Below, piece by piece: positions 1 to 10,581 of a stretch of DNA of 35,553 bases. Under the pieces are notes generated by a model. It saw only the letters and a list, made by a program, of their open reading frames with translations. It searched no databases and was not told the DNA's origin. The stretch covers positions 1 to 35,553 of the forward strand of contig JASHRS010000156.1 in NCBI GenBank assembly GCA_030037215.1, read 5' to 3'. Source of the DNA: Silvibacterium sp. (GTDB taxonomy: Bacteria > Acidobacteriota > Terriglobia > Terriglobales > Acidobacteriaceae). Within the stretch, counting starts at the first letter, position 1. Every line of letters begins with the position of its first letter. The position numbers were made by a program, and so were the translations under genes.

Positions 1-36
1 CCCTTCAGAGCAGGCCCATACGGCCAATCCCTTTGT

Positions 37-573
37 TTAGCTCGCTGCGGCGAACTTTTCCTTCTCGACCCCCTGGCCGAGGACGACGGCCAGATCGCGG
101 CCGGTTGCGTTGATGACGGTGGCCAGGCGCTGCGCCGGAGCATTGATAAGGAAGAGCAGCTTCGAGAAAATCTCTTCCTTGCCGGGCATGGTGGCCAGAG
201 CCTTGACCTCTTCAACATTGATAACCTTGCCGTCGACAATGCCGAGCTTGAAGGTGAACTCGGCGTTGTCTGCCACCCAGGTCGAAAGCGCCTTGGCCAA
301 TGCGACCGGGTCACCGCTGGTGTAGGCGACGGACGAAACTCCCTTGAGACCCTTCAGCGCGGCCTCAATCTTCGAGCCCTTGGCGGCGCGCTCGGCCAGC
401 TTGTTCTTGAGCACGCGATAGCGTCCGCCAGCAGCGCGAACGGTCTTGCGCAACTCGTAATCCTGCGCGACGGTGAGCTTGGCGAAAGTGCCGATGATGG
501 CGCTGGTCGACGATTCAAGCTCTTTGGCGAGCTGCGCGACTTTCTCCGCTTTCTTTTCCCTGCTTAATGCCAT
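37..573 (-). CDS. rplJ: 50S ribosomal protein L10
   Basis: 178-aa ORF; N-terminal MALSREKKAEKVAQLAKELESSTSAIIGTFAKLTVAQDYELRKTVRAAGGRYRVLKNKL is typical of L10; located downstream of rplA. Confidence 0.96.
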   Translation of the reverse strand: MALSREKKAEKVAQLAKELESSTSAIIGTFAKLTVAQDYELRKTVRAAGGRYRVLKNKLAERAAKGSKIEAALKGLKGVSSVAYTSGDPVALAKALSTWVADNAEFTFKLGIVDGKVINVEEVKALATMPGKEEIFSKLLFLINAPAQRLATVINATGRDLAVVLGQGVEKEKFAAAS

Positions 574-635
574 GATGACAATTCCTTACTGGCCATTTCT
601 GTCAAACAACAGAGGCCAAAAACCCTGAAAATTCG

Positions 636-1346
636 TTACGCCTTTGCGGCAGCTTCTGCGATTGCACTGTCGAGCGGGATACCGGGGCCCATCGTTGAGC
701 TGAGGTAGATGCCCTTGATGTACTTGCCCTTGGCCGCCGAAGGCTTGGCACGAACCACGCTGGTGATGACGGTCTGCGCGTTCTCGACCAGCTTTTCGAC
801 CGGGAACGAGAGCTTACCTACAGGAACGTGTACGAGCGCAGTTTTGTCGGTGCGGAACTCGATTTTGCCTGCCTTGATTTCCTTGATGGCTGCGGTGACA
901 TCGCTGGTGACGGTACCGGTCTTCGGGTTCGGCATGAGGCCGCGTGGACCGAGCACTTTGCCCAGGCGTCCGACGGACTTCATCATGTCGGGCGTGGCGA
1001 TCAGGGCGTCAAAATCGGTCCAGCTTTCCTTCTGAATCTTCTCGACGAGATCTTCGCCGCCGACGAATTCGGCTCCGGCTGCTTCGGCTTCCTTGAGGCG
1101 ATCGCCTGAGGTGATGACGGCGACGCGCTTGGTCTTGCCCAGGCCATGCGGCAGAACGACTGTGCCGCGAACCATCTGGTCGGCGTGCTTGGGGTCGACT
1201 CCGAGACGCAGCGTGAGATCGACGGTCTCGTCAAACTTTGCGAATTTTACTTTTTGCAGGAGCGGAACCGCATCCTGGAGTGCGTAGGGGCGCTGTTCGA
1301 CAGCCGCGCGCGCCTTCGCGACATTCTTGCCTGCTTTTCTCGACAT
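636..1346 (-). CDS. rplA: 50S ribosomal protein L1 (start trimmed from the ORF track to [18 protein letters not shown])
   Basis: L1 signature [25 protein letters not shown] Shine-Dalgarno just upstream of the ATG whose complement is at 1344-1346. Confidence 0.96.
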   Translation of the reverse strand: MSRKAGKNVAKARAAVEQRPYALQDAVPLLQKVKFAKFDETVDLTLRLGVDPKHADQMVRGTVVLPHGLGKTKRVAVITSGDRLKEAEAAGAEFVGGEDLVEKIQKESWTDFDALIATPDMMKSVGRLGKVLGPRGLMPNPKTGTVTSDVTAAIKEIKAGKIEFRTDKTALVHVPVGKLSFPVEKLVENAQTVITSVVRAKPSAAKGKYIKGIYLSSTMGPGIPLDSAIAEAAAKA

Positions 1347-1359
1347 ACTTCCTCGTCTC

Positions 1360-1395
1360 CCACCGCTCGGCGCTGTTGCCTGCCGGCCGTGGTGG
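1360..1395 (-). promoter_or_regulatory. Candidate L1-type autogenous mRNA hairpin in the rplA 5' UTR
   Basis: Minus-strand CCACC-AC-GGC ... GCC-GAGC-GGTGG: two helices separated by an asymmetric internal loop, just upstream of the rplA RBS. Confidence 0.4.
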
Positions 1396-1430
1396 TAATG
1401 CATGCGCCAGGATAAAAGGCGCGTCTTTTG

Positions 1431-1459
1431 ATTATGCGGGAAAGGCGGTGGGATTGCAA
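1431..1459 (-). promoter_or_regulatory. Sigma70-like promoter for rplA-rplJ
   Basis: Minus strand TTGCAA (1454-1459), 17-nt spacer, CATAAT (1431-1436). Confidence 0.65.
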
Positions 1460-1483
1460 GAGATGGTTGCTTACTTATCTCGG

Positions 1484-2977
1484 TTAGCCGCTTTTCTTAA
1501 GAGGCACATGAGCTATGGTCGTGCTGAACACAACGCCCGTGACATCCCCTTGCTTATCTCGGTCGAATGTGAGTTCCTGCGGACCGTCAAGAACGAAGAA
1601 GTGCGTCTGCGATTCCGGATAGAGTCGCTGCGGACGCGAGCCCATCGGTATCTCTGCGATCAGGTGATCATCCTGTATCGAAACCTTTACGAAGCCATAG
1701 GTTCCGACGTACGCACGAAGAACTTGCGGCGAAACGCTAACAACTGTGTGCTCGATTGATTTGAAATCCGGCATGTTGTACACGGTTGCCGCGCTCCGGA
1801 CTACTTCTCCGGTCAATTGACCGCCGTCGCCTCCGCTTGTCATCACGACGATTCCGTCCCCATGCAGATACGCATCCATTTCGTCTTGAAAGAAGGCCGA
1901 ACCTTCGTGCCGTACGAAGGGATCTTGTGGCGAGCCTCCCACCTGAATGCCGAGCCCGACGCGCATAGCGGGAGGGCCAGAGACTGGGGTCAACATGAGT
2001 TTTGCCATAGCCTGGTCTAACACGCGATGCGACGTCCCCGCATATTCACGCTGCAACTCGATGAGAAATTTTGCGAGATCCGTTGGCGTGGTCCACAACC
2101 CACCAGCCGCCAGATTCGGCTCATAAAATTTGGACGGAGGCACCGGTGTCGTGCCATTTTCCGCATAGGCTGTTGCAGCGTGATCCGCCTTTTTGGGTGG
2201 CAATGGTGCGTCAAAGGTGCTGTCATTCATACCGATGGGCTTGAGCACATTTTGTTCCATAAATTTTGCGAACGGCTCTTCACTTACGTCTTCCACAAGC
2301 AGATACAGCACTAGATATCCACCATTGGAATAAGCAAACTTCGATCCAGGTACCGCTTCAACGCGAACCGGAACCGTCTTCGCGGGCTTCTCCCCGTTCA
2401 AAACTTGAATGATTGTCGGTAACGGCTGTGATGGATCGTAAATTGCGCCGTTGTGTGTTCCGATGCCAGAAGTGTGCGATAGTAATTCTCGAACAGTAAC
2501 CTTCTTTTGCGCAGTGAATTGGTTTTCGGGGATTTTCCATCGCTTGAGATATTGATTCACGTCCACATCGAGGTTGATCTTTCCCTCGTCGACAAGCTTC
2601 AAAACTCCCATGGCGGTGACGGGCTTCGATATAGACGCGGCTGCGAAGAGCGTCCTCGGCGTGACTGGCTGGCCTCCGAGCGAACAAACTCCGTAACCAC
2701 GAGTCCAGTCGATTCGGCCATTCCTGATCAAGGCGATGCTGACTCCGGGCGCATTCAGTTGCACCATACGAGATGCCAGGGTCAACTGCTGATTCGGAGC
2801 GTTCTCGATGGATGAGTAGCGGCTTAGGTGGTCTTGCACCGCCTGGATGCGTTGGACCTTTGAAAGTTGAGTCTGCGCCTGAGCAGCAGCAAAAATAACC
2901 AAACTAGCAGATGCACAGGCCATCGAGGTTTTCCAGCACCGAATGACGTCCACACCACCTCCGAGCAATCGCTTCAA
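1484..2977 (-). CDS. Serine hydrolase (beta-lactamase / class C PBP family), secreted; true start may be internal (about 2923)
   Basis: [10 protein letters not shown] (SxxK) motif, YSNGGY motif, beta-lactamase fold sequence, N-terminal hydrophobic signal. Confidence 0.88.
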   Translation of the reverse strand: MKRLLGGGVDVIRCWKTSMACASASLVIFAAAQAQTQLSKVQRIQAVQDHLSRYSSIENAPNQQLTLASRMVQLNAPGVSIALIRNGRIDWTRGYGVCSLGGQPVTPRTLFAAASISKPVTAMGVLKLVDEGKINLDVDVNQYLKRWKIPENQFTAQKKVTVRELLSHTSGIGTHNGAIYDPSQPLPTIIQVLNGEKPAKTVPVRVEAVPGSKFAYSNGGYLVLYLLVEDVSEEPFAKFMEQNVLKPIGMNDSTFDAPLPPKKADHAATAYAENGTTPVPPSKFYEPNLAAGGLWTTPTDLAKFLIELQREYAGTSHRVLDQAMAKLMLTPVSGPPAMRVGLGIQVGGSPQDPFVRHEGSAFFQDEMDAYLHGDGIVVMTSGGDGGQLTGEVVRSAATVYNMPDFKSIEHTVVSVSPQVLRAYVGTYGFVKVSIQDDHLIAEIPMGSRPQRLYPESQTHFFVLDGPQELTFDRDKQGDVTGVVFSTTIAHVPLKKSG

Positions 2978-3078
2978 TATCGCCTCAATTATCTACGCAA
3001 TCCTCTTCGGCACCCGCACTTCCTGCTCGATTCATCTTGTCGGATTCGCTGCGGGTTTTGCTGAGGTCGTGCATCAGC

Positions 3079-4044
3079 TTATCGCCAGTCGTCGATTACA
3101 TAAGCGTCAGCACGATTGAATCCGGCGATGTGCGGGCGCTGCATGGCGACACCCTGCATGGCCACCCGGTATCCGCGGGCGCGCATGCGCAGGTAAGCGT
3201 CTTCGCGGGTCAGGTTCACGCCGGCCTCGATCGAGGCTCCGCGTGAACATGCGAATTCCTCGCTGGCGTCGAGCAGTTTGTCGAAGCGCCGGCCCGCGCC
3301 TTCGCCGCCGCGGGCTGCGCCGAACTTGATGTAACAGGTCTTCTCGCCGCCCTCGGAGCCCGGACCGGTCAGGCAAATTGCGAAACCGTCGAGATTATTG
3401 TGCGTATACGTAAGAACGACGTCGCCGGTGCGCTGCGCGAGCACGGCCCGGATTTCTCCGGTGAGGTCGAGGCCTTTATCGATCTTATGGGTGAGCTTGC
3501 GGCATTCCTCGATGGCCTTTTCGCGCTCAGCCTTCCTCGGGGACGACAGCAACACGGGCGCAGTCGTGCCTCCGGTGCGAGGCACGGAGCTGGCACCCGG
3601 AGTGAGCGTCATGATGGCGGTGAGATAGCGCGGCCAGTAGCCGAACTTCTGGTACAGGGCCACGTGTTTGGCGCTATGCGAGAACGTGAACAGCCCGGTG
3701 TGGCGGACGCCCCATGTGTCGAAGGTCTTCATGGTGGGTTCGAGCAGCCGCTGCGCTACTCCACGGTCCCAGTACTCGGGCAGCACGGTCAGAGGGCCGA
3801 AGAAACCGAAAGAACCCCAGCGCGTGAGGACGTTCGATCCGATCAGGCGGCCGCCGTCGCGTGCCGCAATCACTTTGACGTGGGCCGAGCGGAAGCGCGG
3901 CCTCATGAAGTGGCGGTCGCCCATGAATTCGGCTGGATCGGGCACGCCCAGGAATGTTCCAAAGGCCACCCGGGCAATGCGTTCCGCCTCTTCGAGTTCG
4001 CTCTGTTTGAGGGGACTAACTTTGATGGATTGCTTTGTCGGCAT
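3079..4044 (-). CDS. GNAT family N-acetyltransferase
   Basis: GNAT-like segment IGSNVLTRWGSFGFFGPLTVLPEYWDRGVAQRLLEPTM; start trimmed to MPTKQSIKVSPL. Confidence 0.75.
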   Translation of the reverse strand: MPTKQSIKVSPLKQSELEEAERIARVAFGTFLGVPDPAEFMGDRHFMRPRFRSAHVKVIAARDGGRLIGSNVLTRWGSFGFFGPLTVLPEYWDRGVAQRLLEPTMKTFDTWGVRHTGLFTFSHSAKHVALYQKFGYWPRYLTAIMTLTPGASSVPRTGGTTAPVLLSSPRKAEREKAIEECRKLTHKIDKGLDLTGEIRAVLAQRTGDVVLTYTHNNLDGFAICLTGPGSEGGEKTCYIKFGAARGGEGAGRRFDKLLDASEEFACSRGASIEAGVNLTREDAYLRMRARGYRVAMQGVAMQRPHIAGFNRADAYVIDDWR

Positions 4045-4201
4045 TGGTTCAGCGGCTCCTGTGCTCGTCCGAAATCTTATACGACTCATCAATCCGGGAT
4101 AAGCGGATTGCCGAGTCTAACTGATCAGGAGCAGGGCCGGCTATTTTCGTCAACAGCCACCCGCTTGCCCGTTTCGCGGCGAGAGGCGCATTCTATGGGC
4201 T

Positions 4202-4666
4202 ATGACGAAGCGGGAGCGGTCGATTCTGAAGGGCGCGATTGCGGGGGCGATTGGCGGGCTGGCGGGCGCAGGCGCGAAGATGCTGGCGGAAAAGATTTTT
4301 CCGCCGCGGGTCAATGGACAGATTCCGCCGTCGGTAGCTCTGGCCGAGCAGGTTGCCGGGCGCAGCTTGCCGGAGGGGCAGCGGAAGCTTGCTGCGCAGG
4401 GCATTCAATGGGGGTTTGGCGCTGCGGCTGGGGCAGTCTATGGTGCGATGGTCGAGGCAGAGCCGTCGCTGGGCGCCTGGAAGGGCGCGGCGTTTGGGCT
4501 GACTCTGAACAGGATTACGCATGAGTCGGTGCTGCCGAAGCTGGGGCTGGTTCCTCCAAGAGATGAGCAGCCGACGCAGGAGCGCATCAGCGAATGGGTG
4601 ACGCACGCCTTTTACGGCATTGTGACGGACATTGTAAGGCGTGGGGTAAGACGCGCCTTAGACTGA
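4202..4666 (+). CDS. DUF1440-like small membrane protein
   Basis: Gly/Ala-rich hydrophobic helices IAGAIGGLAGAGAKMLAEKIFPPR and GFGAAAGAVYGAM. Confidence 0.6.
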   Translation: MTKRERSILKGAIAGAIGGLAGAGAKMLAEKIFPPRVNGQIPPSVALAEQVAGRSLPEGQRKLAAQGIQWGFGAAAGAVYGAMVEAEPSLGAWKGAAFGLTLNRITHESVLPKLGLVPPRDEQPTQERISEWVTHAFYGIVTDIVRRGVRRALD

Positions 4667-4687
4667 CCGTCGGATATACGCGATGGG

Positions 4688-5779
4688 CTAAGCCTGTGGC
4701 TCAGTCGCTGGTTCGTGCGCGGCGAGGGCGTCGGCGCCTTCGTGTTCGCTTTCTTCGGAGACTTTTCGGAGCGAGACGTGGTCGAAGCGCGCCCAGATCA
4801 GGCCGGTGGGGACGACACACAGGAAGGTAACGATGAGGAGCACGGCTCCGCATCCCAGGGCCGGCTCCCATGCGGCGTTGAAGAACTGCTGCATGGCGGC
4901 AGCGAGGACGGCTATTTGTGTGAACCATCCGACAACAGGCAATTGCAGGGCACTGGCAGCCATTCCGGCGGCCATAAGAACCAGACAACGCGCCAGCGTA
5001 ATGGTATGCAGCGGCGGCGAATCGACGAAGGCGCGGATGGTCTCAAGATAGGCGTAGGTGATGAGGCCCCACATAAAGAGCGAGAGCAGCAGGGCCGCAA
5101 TTACGTCGCGGAGGGACGCCAGCATATCGAGGCCGTCGCGGAAAGCGGTGATCTTTACGGCAACAGAGCTGCCGAGGTTGTGGGAGAGCTTGCCGAGAGT
5201 CTTTTCAGCCAGAGAGGCGACAGCTTTACCGCTGATGCGTATGGTGGTGGCCAGAATGGCCAGCGCCGCGGTGCCGACGAGTCCGACGAGGGCGATATGC
5301 CGCAACAGTTCGGGATGGGGCAGCGTGGCGCGGTCGGGCGCGAAGAAAAGCACGGTTGAAAAGATGAGGGCCATGGCTCCGGCGTCGAACATACGCTCGA
5401 CCACATAGACGGCAACCTGCGAGCTGAGCGGGAGCTTGACGCGACGGGCGACGAGATACGGACGCATGAGGTCGGCGGCACGGCCGATGAGGGCGACTCC
5501 GGTGAAGCCGATGACCTGCGCCCCGAGAACATCGAACCACATGCGGCTGGGAAATGAAACTTTGCGTACGGGCTTGAGAAAGAGTGCCCAGCGAATGGCG
5601 CGAACCACGTAGCCGAAGGAAATGAGCGCGACGGCGAGGACGATCATGGGCCAGTTGGCAAGCTTCAACTGGCGGACAAAGACACCCCAGTTGAAGTTGA
5701 TTCGGTGACGTGCATACACGACAAGCGCAGCCAGCGCGATGGCCACAACCAGATAGAGAATCCAGGTCTTTTTCTTCAA
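4688..5779 (-). CDS. Flippase-like / lysylphosphatidylglycerol synthase transmembrane (UPF0104) protein
   Basis: Multi-TM protein with YVVRAIRWALFLKPVRKVSF, GFTGVALIGRAADLMRPYLVARR and YVVERMFDAGAM motifs of this family. Confidence 0.85.
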   Translation of the reverse strand: MKKKTWILYLVVAIALAALVVYARHRINFNWGVFVRQLKLANWPMIVLAVALISFGYVVRAIRWALFLKPVRKVSFPSRMWFDVLGAQVIGFTGVALIGRAADLMRPYLVARRVKLPLSSQVAVYVVERMFDAGAMALIFSTVLFFAPDRATLPHPELLRHIALVGLVGTAALAILATTIRISGKAVASLAEKTLGKLSHNLGSSVAVKITAFRDGLDMLASLRDVIAALLLSLFMWGLITYAYLETIRAFVDSPPLHTITLARCLVLMAAGMAASALQLPVVGWFTQIAVLAAAMQQFFNAAWEPALGCGAVLLIVTFLCVVPTGLIWARFDHVSLRKVSEESEHEGADALAAHEPATEPQA

Positions 5780-5819
5780 ACTTCCGTCCTTGTTCCTCTA
5801 TTTTGCCCGCTCGCGGGGA

Positions 5820-6596
5820 TTAACGCACAGCGGTTGCGACCTGGGTAAGGGGATGCGCCTTGCGGGCGGCGATGCGCCGGTTGAACTCGTGGATGACGCG
5901 GGCAACATACAACTGCGTTTCGCGGTAGGGAGGGATGCCGTGGTAGCGGTCGACAACTGCGGGACCAGCGTTGTAGGCGGCGAGGGCAAGCGCGAGATTG
6001 TCGTGATAACGGCGGAGCAGGGCATCGAGATAGGCAGTGCCACCTTTTATATTGTCGGCTGGGGCAAAGGCATTGGCGACTCCAAGATCGGTTGCGGTGG
6101 AAGGCATGAGCTGCATGAGGCCTTCGGCTCCGGCACGGCTGATGGCGCGCGTGTGACCGGCGCTTTCTTCGCGAACAACACTGGCGAGCAGATCGGTGTC
6201 GAGATTGTGCGCGGCTCCGGCGGGTGCGAGAAGCTGATGAAGTTCGGCGTCGGATAATTTTTCGTCAGCACGTTGCGGAGCGGGGTTTGAGACTGGGTTT
6301 GCGTCAGGTACAGGAACAGGAAGACTGACGAATTCGCTGGAGGCGATCTCGGAAGGATCGACCTCGATGAAATTGGAGTTGCCGGAGTCCAAATAGAGCC
6401 GGACCTTGCTGCCGTCGGGAGCGCGGTGGTCGCAGATGAGGTTGAACCCGTTGGACAGGGTGATGTACTCGGCGGCACGAGCGGAAGTTGCTCCGCAGAC
6501 AAGAGCGGCGAGCAGGGCGAAGCCTGCGAAGTTGCGAAACGCTCTCGCTGATTTTGGAAAAACTCCCGGCATCACGGTCACTTTACCATTTCCCAT
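5820..6596 (-). CDS. Lytic transglycosylase (SLT domain)
   Basis: VVREESAGHTRAISRAGAEGLMQLMPSTATDLGV...GGTAYLDALLRRYHDNLALALAAYNAGP matches the SLT/goose-lysozyme-like signature; N-terminal signal peptide. Confidence 0.93.
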   Translation of the reverse strand: MGNGKVTVMPGVFPKSARAFRNFAGFALLAALVCGATSARAAEYITLSNGFNLICDHRAPDGSKVRLYLDSGNSNFIEVDPSEIASSEFVSLPVPVPDANPVSNPAPQRADEKLSDAELHQLLAPAGAAHNLDTDLLASVVREESAGHTRAISRAGAEGLMQLMPSTATDLGVANAFAPADNIKGGTAYLDALLRRYHDNLALALAAYNAGPAVVDRYHGIPPYRETQLYVARVIHEFNRRIAARKAHPLTQVATAVR

Positions 6597-6604
6597 CCAC
6601 TTTC

Positions 6605-7510
6605 CTAATCAGGATTCGCGACAGGCTCATTGACAGACTGGACGCCGAGGGCACTGAAGACGCTCTCGATAGCACAGGCGACACCATCGTCGTCGTTGGT
6701 GGAGGTAATCTGCCAGCCGCGGCGACGCGCAGTTTCGAGGAGACCGGGAGCGGCGTTGGCCATGACGACGGGCTGACCAGCGAAGGCTAACATCTCCAGA
6801 TCGTTTAAGTTATCGCCGATGGCCAGGATTTCGGCAGGCGCGATGCCGCGGGATTGAGCCAGGCGGTGAAGGGCCACGCCTTTGGAGCAGCCGGGTGGCA
6901 GGATGTCGAGGATGGCCAGGTCACGGGCTGGGTATTCGGTGCGGTGAAGCTCGATTTTGCGAGAGATTTCATGGGTTTCGAGCCATTCTTCGGCTTCGTG
7001 CATGGCAGCGACGGTTCCGCAGACCATGCCTTGTATGGGAGCTTCCCGGGAGTCGAAGGCGCGTTCGAGAGGACTGATTTCTTCAATCCAGGGGCGGTTG
7101 GCCTCGACCCATGCGGCGATGCGGGCGTGGAGCTGAACGATTGACTCGAGAACGATCTCACCCGGGCCTTCGCGGTCGAAGGTAAAAACGGTGGTTCCCC
7201 CAAAACGGCGCAGGATGGGGCAAAGCTCGCGCGCAGTTTCGACGGGGAGGAAGAAGCGATCAATGCGGTCACCGCCGAGGGTGCGGGTGACGGTTCCGTT
7301 GGAGGTGATCATGACGGTAGAGGGCTTGAGGCCAACCGGCTCAATAAGCGGCGTGGCATAGGCGTGGCGGCGTCCGGTGGCGATGACGATCTGGATGCCG
7401 GCGGCCTCGGCGTCGCGAAGGGCACGACGGTTGCGGGCGCTGATGATGGTTCCGGTGGTGGGAAGCAGGGTGCCGTCGATGTCGATGGCGATGAGTTTGA
7501 CCGGAGCCAT
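6605..7510 (-). CDS. Cof-type HAD family hydrolase
   Basis: HAD motif I AIDIDGTLLPT, GDNLNDLEML motif IV; start trimmed to MAPVKLIAID. Confidence 0.92.
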   Translation of the reverse strand: MAPVKLIAIDIDGTLLPTTGTIISARNRRALRDAEAAGIQIVIATGRRHAYATPLIEPVGLKPSTVMITSNGTVTRTLGGDRIDRFFLPVETARELCPILRRFGGTTVFTFDREGPGEIVLESIVQLHARIAAWVEANRPWIEEISPLERAFDSREAPIQGMVCGTVAAMHEAEEWLETHEISRKIELHRTEYPARDLAILDILPPGCSKGVALHRLAQSRGIAPAEILAIGDNLNDLEMLAFAGQPVVMANAAPGLLETARRRGWQITSTNDDDGVACAIESVFSALGVQSVNEPVANPD

Positions 7511-7620
7511 TGTTTTCAGTCTACATAAGCGGGATTGCGCGGCGGCTTTTCTGCGACTGGGCCTGCAGGTTTCCATCGAATATGGTGTGCATTATGGGAA
7601 TGTGTGGGCTGGAGGATTGT

Positions 7621-8313
7621 TTGCCTGAAGAGATGTTTGTGAATCCGATCTGGCATGCGTTGAAGACGCGCCAAAGCCAGTTTGTGAGGGATGCGGGAAT
7701 AGCGTGCAAGTATGAAACGGATGTGGCTCCATTTGCCGCAGTCGGGAGCCGGAACGAAGAAGCGTCGGAAGCTTTGCGCTCGCTGCTGAAAGCGCATGAG
7801 ATTGTGTATTCGATGGGCGAGCCGCCAGTGGAGGTCCAGGGGTTGAAGGTGCCTGGAATGGTGGCAGGGCTGCAGATGGTGTTTCCGGGAGACGCGGAGA
7901 TTGCAGTGACCGGGCACGCGGCCGAAGTTGAGATTCTGGAGCTTTCGTGCGCGGATGCAGCGGACATGGTGGAACTGACGACGATTGCGTTTCCCGGATA
8001 CTTCCGGATCCGGACATGTGAGATGGGCACCTATTATGGCGTGCGAGTGGATGGACGACTGGTGTCGATGGCCGGCGAGCGGTTCAAATTTGACCGGTAT
8101 GTGGAGATCAGCGGCGTGTGCACGCATCCGGAGCACACGGGCAAGGGCTATGCGGCGGTGCTGATTACCCGGCTGCTCGAAGATCATCGCAGGGATGGAT
8201 GGTTGTCATGTTTGCATTTGAGTGCGGCGAATCAGCGGGCCTTGGATTTATACAAGCGGCTGGGGTTTGAGGTGAATCGCGAGGTGAGCTTTCATAAGGT
8301 GGTGCGCTCGTAA
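7621..8313 (+). CDS. GNAT family acetyltransferase (FR47-like); TTG start proposed
   Basis: GVCTHPEHTGKGYAAVLITRLLEDHRRDGWLSCLHLSAANQRALDLYKRLGFE; GGAGG at 7611-7615 precedes in-frame TTG at 7621. Confidence 0.8.
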   Translation: MPEEMFVNPIWHALKTRQSQFVRDAGIACKYETDVAPFAAVGSRNEEASEALRSLLKAHEIVYSMGEPPVEVQGLKVPGMVAGLQMVFPGDAEIAVTGHAAEVEILELSCADAADMVELTTIAFPGYFRIRTCEMGTYYGVRVDGRLVSMAGERFKFDRYVEISGVCTHPEHTGKGYAAVLITRLLEDHRRDGWLSCLHLSAANQRALDLYKRLGFEVNREVSFHKVVRS

Positions 8314-8409
8314 GCGCGATTCACAACAGAGACCGCAGAGAACACAGCGACGAAAGGTGCTGAAACGCGGCGAGGTTGGCATTACAATCGGGGCTTTGAG
8401 GAAAGTCCG

Positions 8410-10581
8410 ATGAATCCATTGCGCACGCGCTCACTTCAGCAAAAGATGAAAACTGCATTATCGAACATTTCTACTATGGCTGCGGCCGGGGCCATTGTGG
8501 TTGCCTCCGCAAGCGGCCAGACGGCTGCGACTTTTGGGGCAGACAATCCTTTTTATGCGCCGAGCACGCTGCCGTTCCACGCTCCGCCGTTCGACAAGAT
8601 CAAGGACAGCGATTACCAGCCGGCGATCGAAGCGGGGATGGCGGAACAGATCAAAGAAGTCGAGGCGATTGCCGACAATCCCGATGCGCCGACATTTGAG
8701 AACACCATTGTTGCGCTGGAAAAAACGGGCCAATTATTCAACCGGGTGATGGCCGTTTTCAATGGAGTGACGGGCGCGAACACTGATCCTGAATTGCAAG
8801 ACGTGCAGACCGCTGAAGCGCCCAAACTGGCTGCGCTGCAGGACGCGATTTTCCTGAACTCGAAGTTGTTTGCGCGCATCAAGGCGGTTTACGAGAAACG
8901 GGCATCGCTGAATCTCGATCCCGAATCGCTGCGGCTGGTGGAGTGGGACTATACGGAGTTTATTCATAACGGCGCTGCTCTTTCCGACGCGGACAAGGCG
9001 CAGTTGAAGAAGCTGAACGAAGAAGAAGCGACGCTGTCGAACGACTTCATCATGAAGCTGCTGGCCGCGACCAAAGCGGGGGCTTATTCGACGACCAACC
9101 AATCAGACCTGGCGGGACTGAGCGATGCGCAGGTGGCCGCGGCGGCACAGGCCGCAAAGGAGCGCAAGCAGCCGGGATGGGTGCTTCCGCTGCAGAACAC
9201 GACGCAACAGCCGGATCTTGCAGGGTTAGAAAACCGCGCAACGCGCAAAACTATATTCGACAACTCATGGAACCGCGCGGAACACAACGACGCCAATGAC
9301 ACACGGAGCACGATTGCAAGGCTGGCTCAGGAGCGTGCGGAAAAGACGAAGCTGCTGGGCTTTCCCAACTTCGCGGCGTGGAATCTGACGGACCAGATGG
9401 CGAAGACGCCCGAAGCTGCGCTGAAGTTTATGGACGATCTGGTGCCTGCCGCTACGGCAAAGGCTGCGAGCGAGGCCAAAGAGATTCAGGCGATGATCGA
9501 TTCCCAGCACGGAGGGTTCACGCTGGAGCCGTGGGACTGGGAATTCTATGCCGAGCAGGTGCGGAAGGCGAAGTACGATTTGGATGAGTCGCAGGTAAAG
9601 CCGTATTTCGAGCTGAATAATGTTCTGGAGAATGGCGTGTTTTACGCCGCGAATCAGCTCTATGGACTCACGTTTAAGGAGCGGCACGATATTCCGGTGT
9701 ACAACCCGGATGTTCGCGTGTTTGAGGTCTCCGACGCGGACGGCAAACCGCTGGCGCTGTGGTACTGCGACTACTTCAAGCGCGACAACAAGAACGGCGG
9801 CGCATGGATGGACAGTTTTGTGCAGCAATCGAAGCTGCTGGGCACGCTGCCGGTGGTCTACAACGTGGCGAACTTCACGAAGCCTGCTCCGGGCGAGCCC
9901 GCGCTGCTCAGTTTTGATGATGTAACGACGATGTTCCATGAATTCGGACATGCTCTGCACGGAATGTTTGCCGATACGAAATATCCCAGCCTGTCGGGCA
10001 CGCAGGTGCCGCGGGATTTTGTGGAGTTTCCGTCGCAGTTCAATGAGCACTGGGCGAGCTATCCGGCGGTGTTCAACCACTATGCGAAGAATTACAAGAC
10101 AGGCGAGCCAATGCCGGCAGAGCTGGTGGCGAAGATTCAAAAGGCGAGAACATTCAACCAAGGCTACGCGCTGACGGAGATTCTGGCGGCTGCGGAGCTG
10201 GACATGCAATGGCACACACTTCCGGCGGATGCGCCGTTGCAGAATCCGGACGAGTTTGAGACGGAGGCGCTGACGAAGACGCACCTACTAATCAGCAATG
10301 TGCCACCGCGCTACCGGTCGAGCTACTTCATGCACATCTGGGGCAACGGCTACGCGGCTGGATACTATGCCTACCAGTGGAGCGAAATGCTGGATGATAA
10401 CGCGTTCCAGTGGTTCGAGGACCACGGCGGGCTGACGCGCGCGAACGGTGACCGCTTCCGGCAAATGGTGCTGTCGAGAGGCAATACAGAAGACCTGGAA
10501 ACAATGTATGAGCGCTGGCTGGGCGCGAAGCCGAGTATTGAGCCGATGCTGAAATTTAGGGGTTTAACTGGCTCAAACTAA
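8410..10581 (+). CDS. dcp: M3 family peptidyl-dipeptidase (dipeptidyl carboxypeptidase), secreted
   Basis: Zn-binding HEFGHALHG motif in MFHEFGHALHGMFADTKYPSLSGT; M3 family sequence throughout; N-terminal signal-like segment. Confidence 0.93.
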   Translation: MNPLRTRSLQQKMKTALSNISTMAAAGAIVVASASGQTAATFGADNPFYAPSTLPFHAPPFDKIKDSDYQPAIEAGMAEQIKEVEAIADNPDAPTFENTIVALEKTGQLFNRVMAVFNGVTGANTDPELQDVQTAEAPKLAALQDAIFLNSKLFARIKAVYEKRASLNLDPESLRLVEWDYTEFIHNGAALSDADKAQLKKLNEEEATLSNDFIMKLLAATKAGAYSTTNQSDLAGLSDAQVAAAAQAAKERKQPGWVLPLQNTTQQPDLAGLENRATRKTIFDNSWNRAEHNDANDTRSTIARLAQERAEKTKLLGFPNFAAWNLTDQMAKTPEAALKFMDDLVPAATAKAASEAKEIQAMIDSQHGGFTLEPWDWEFYAEQVRKAKYDLDESQVKPYFELNNVLENGVFYAANQLYGLTFKERHDIPVYNPDVRVFEVSDADGKPLALWYCDYFKRDNKNGGAWMDSFVQQSKLLGTLPVVYNVANFTKPAPGEPALLSFDDVTTMFHEFGHALHGMFADTKYPSLSGTQVPRDFVEFPSQFNEHWASYPAVFNHYAKNYKTGEPMPAELVAKIQKARTFNQGYALTEILAAAELDMQWHTLPADAPLQNPDEFETEALTKTHLLISNVPPRYRSSYFMHIWGNGYAAGYYAYQWSEMLDDNAFQWFEDHGGLTRANGDRFRQMVLSRGNTEDLETMYERWLGAKPSIEPMLKFRGLTGSN

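Noticed and set aside
574-635. L10 leader RNA between rplA and rplJ
   Set aside because: The gap is only 62 nt and I see no convincing L10-leader kink-turn structure.
3400-4524. 374-aa plus-strand ORF
   Set aside because: Antisense to the GNAT gene and overlaps the DUF1440-like CDS in another frame; no recognisable family.
8320-8355. Repeat-like purine-rich phrase ACAGAGACCGCAGAGAACACAGCGAC
   Set aside because: No second copy seen in this window and no structure; insufficient to call a repeat element.
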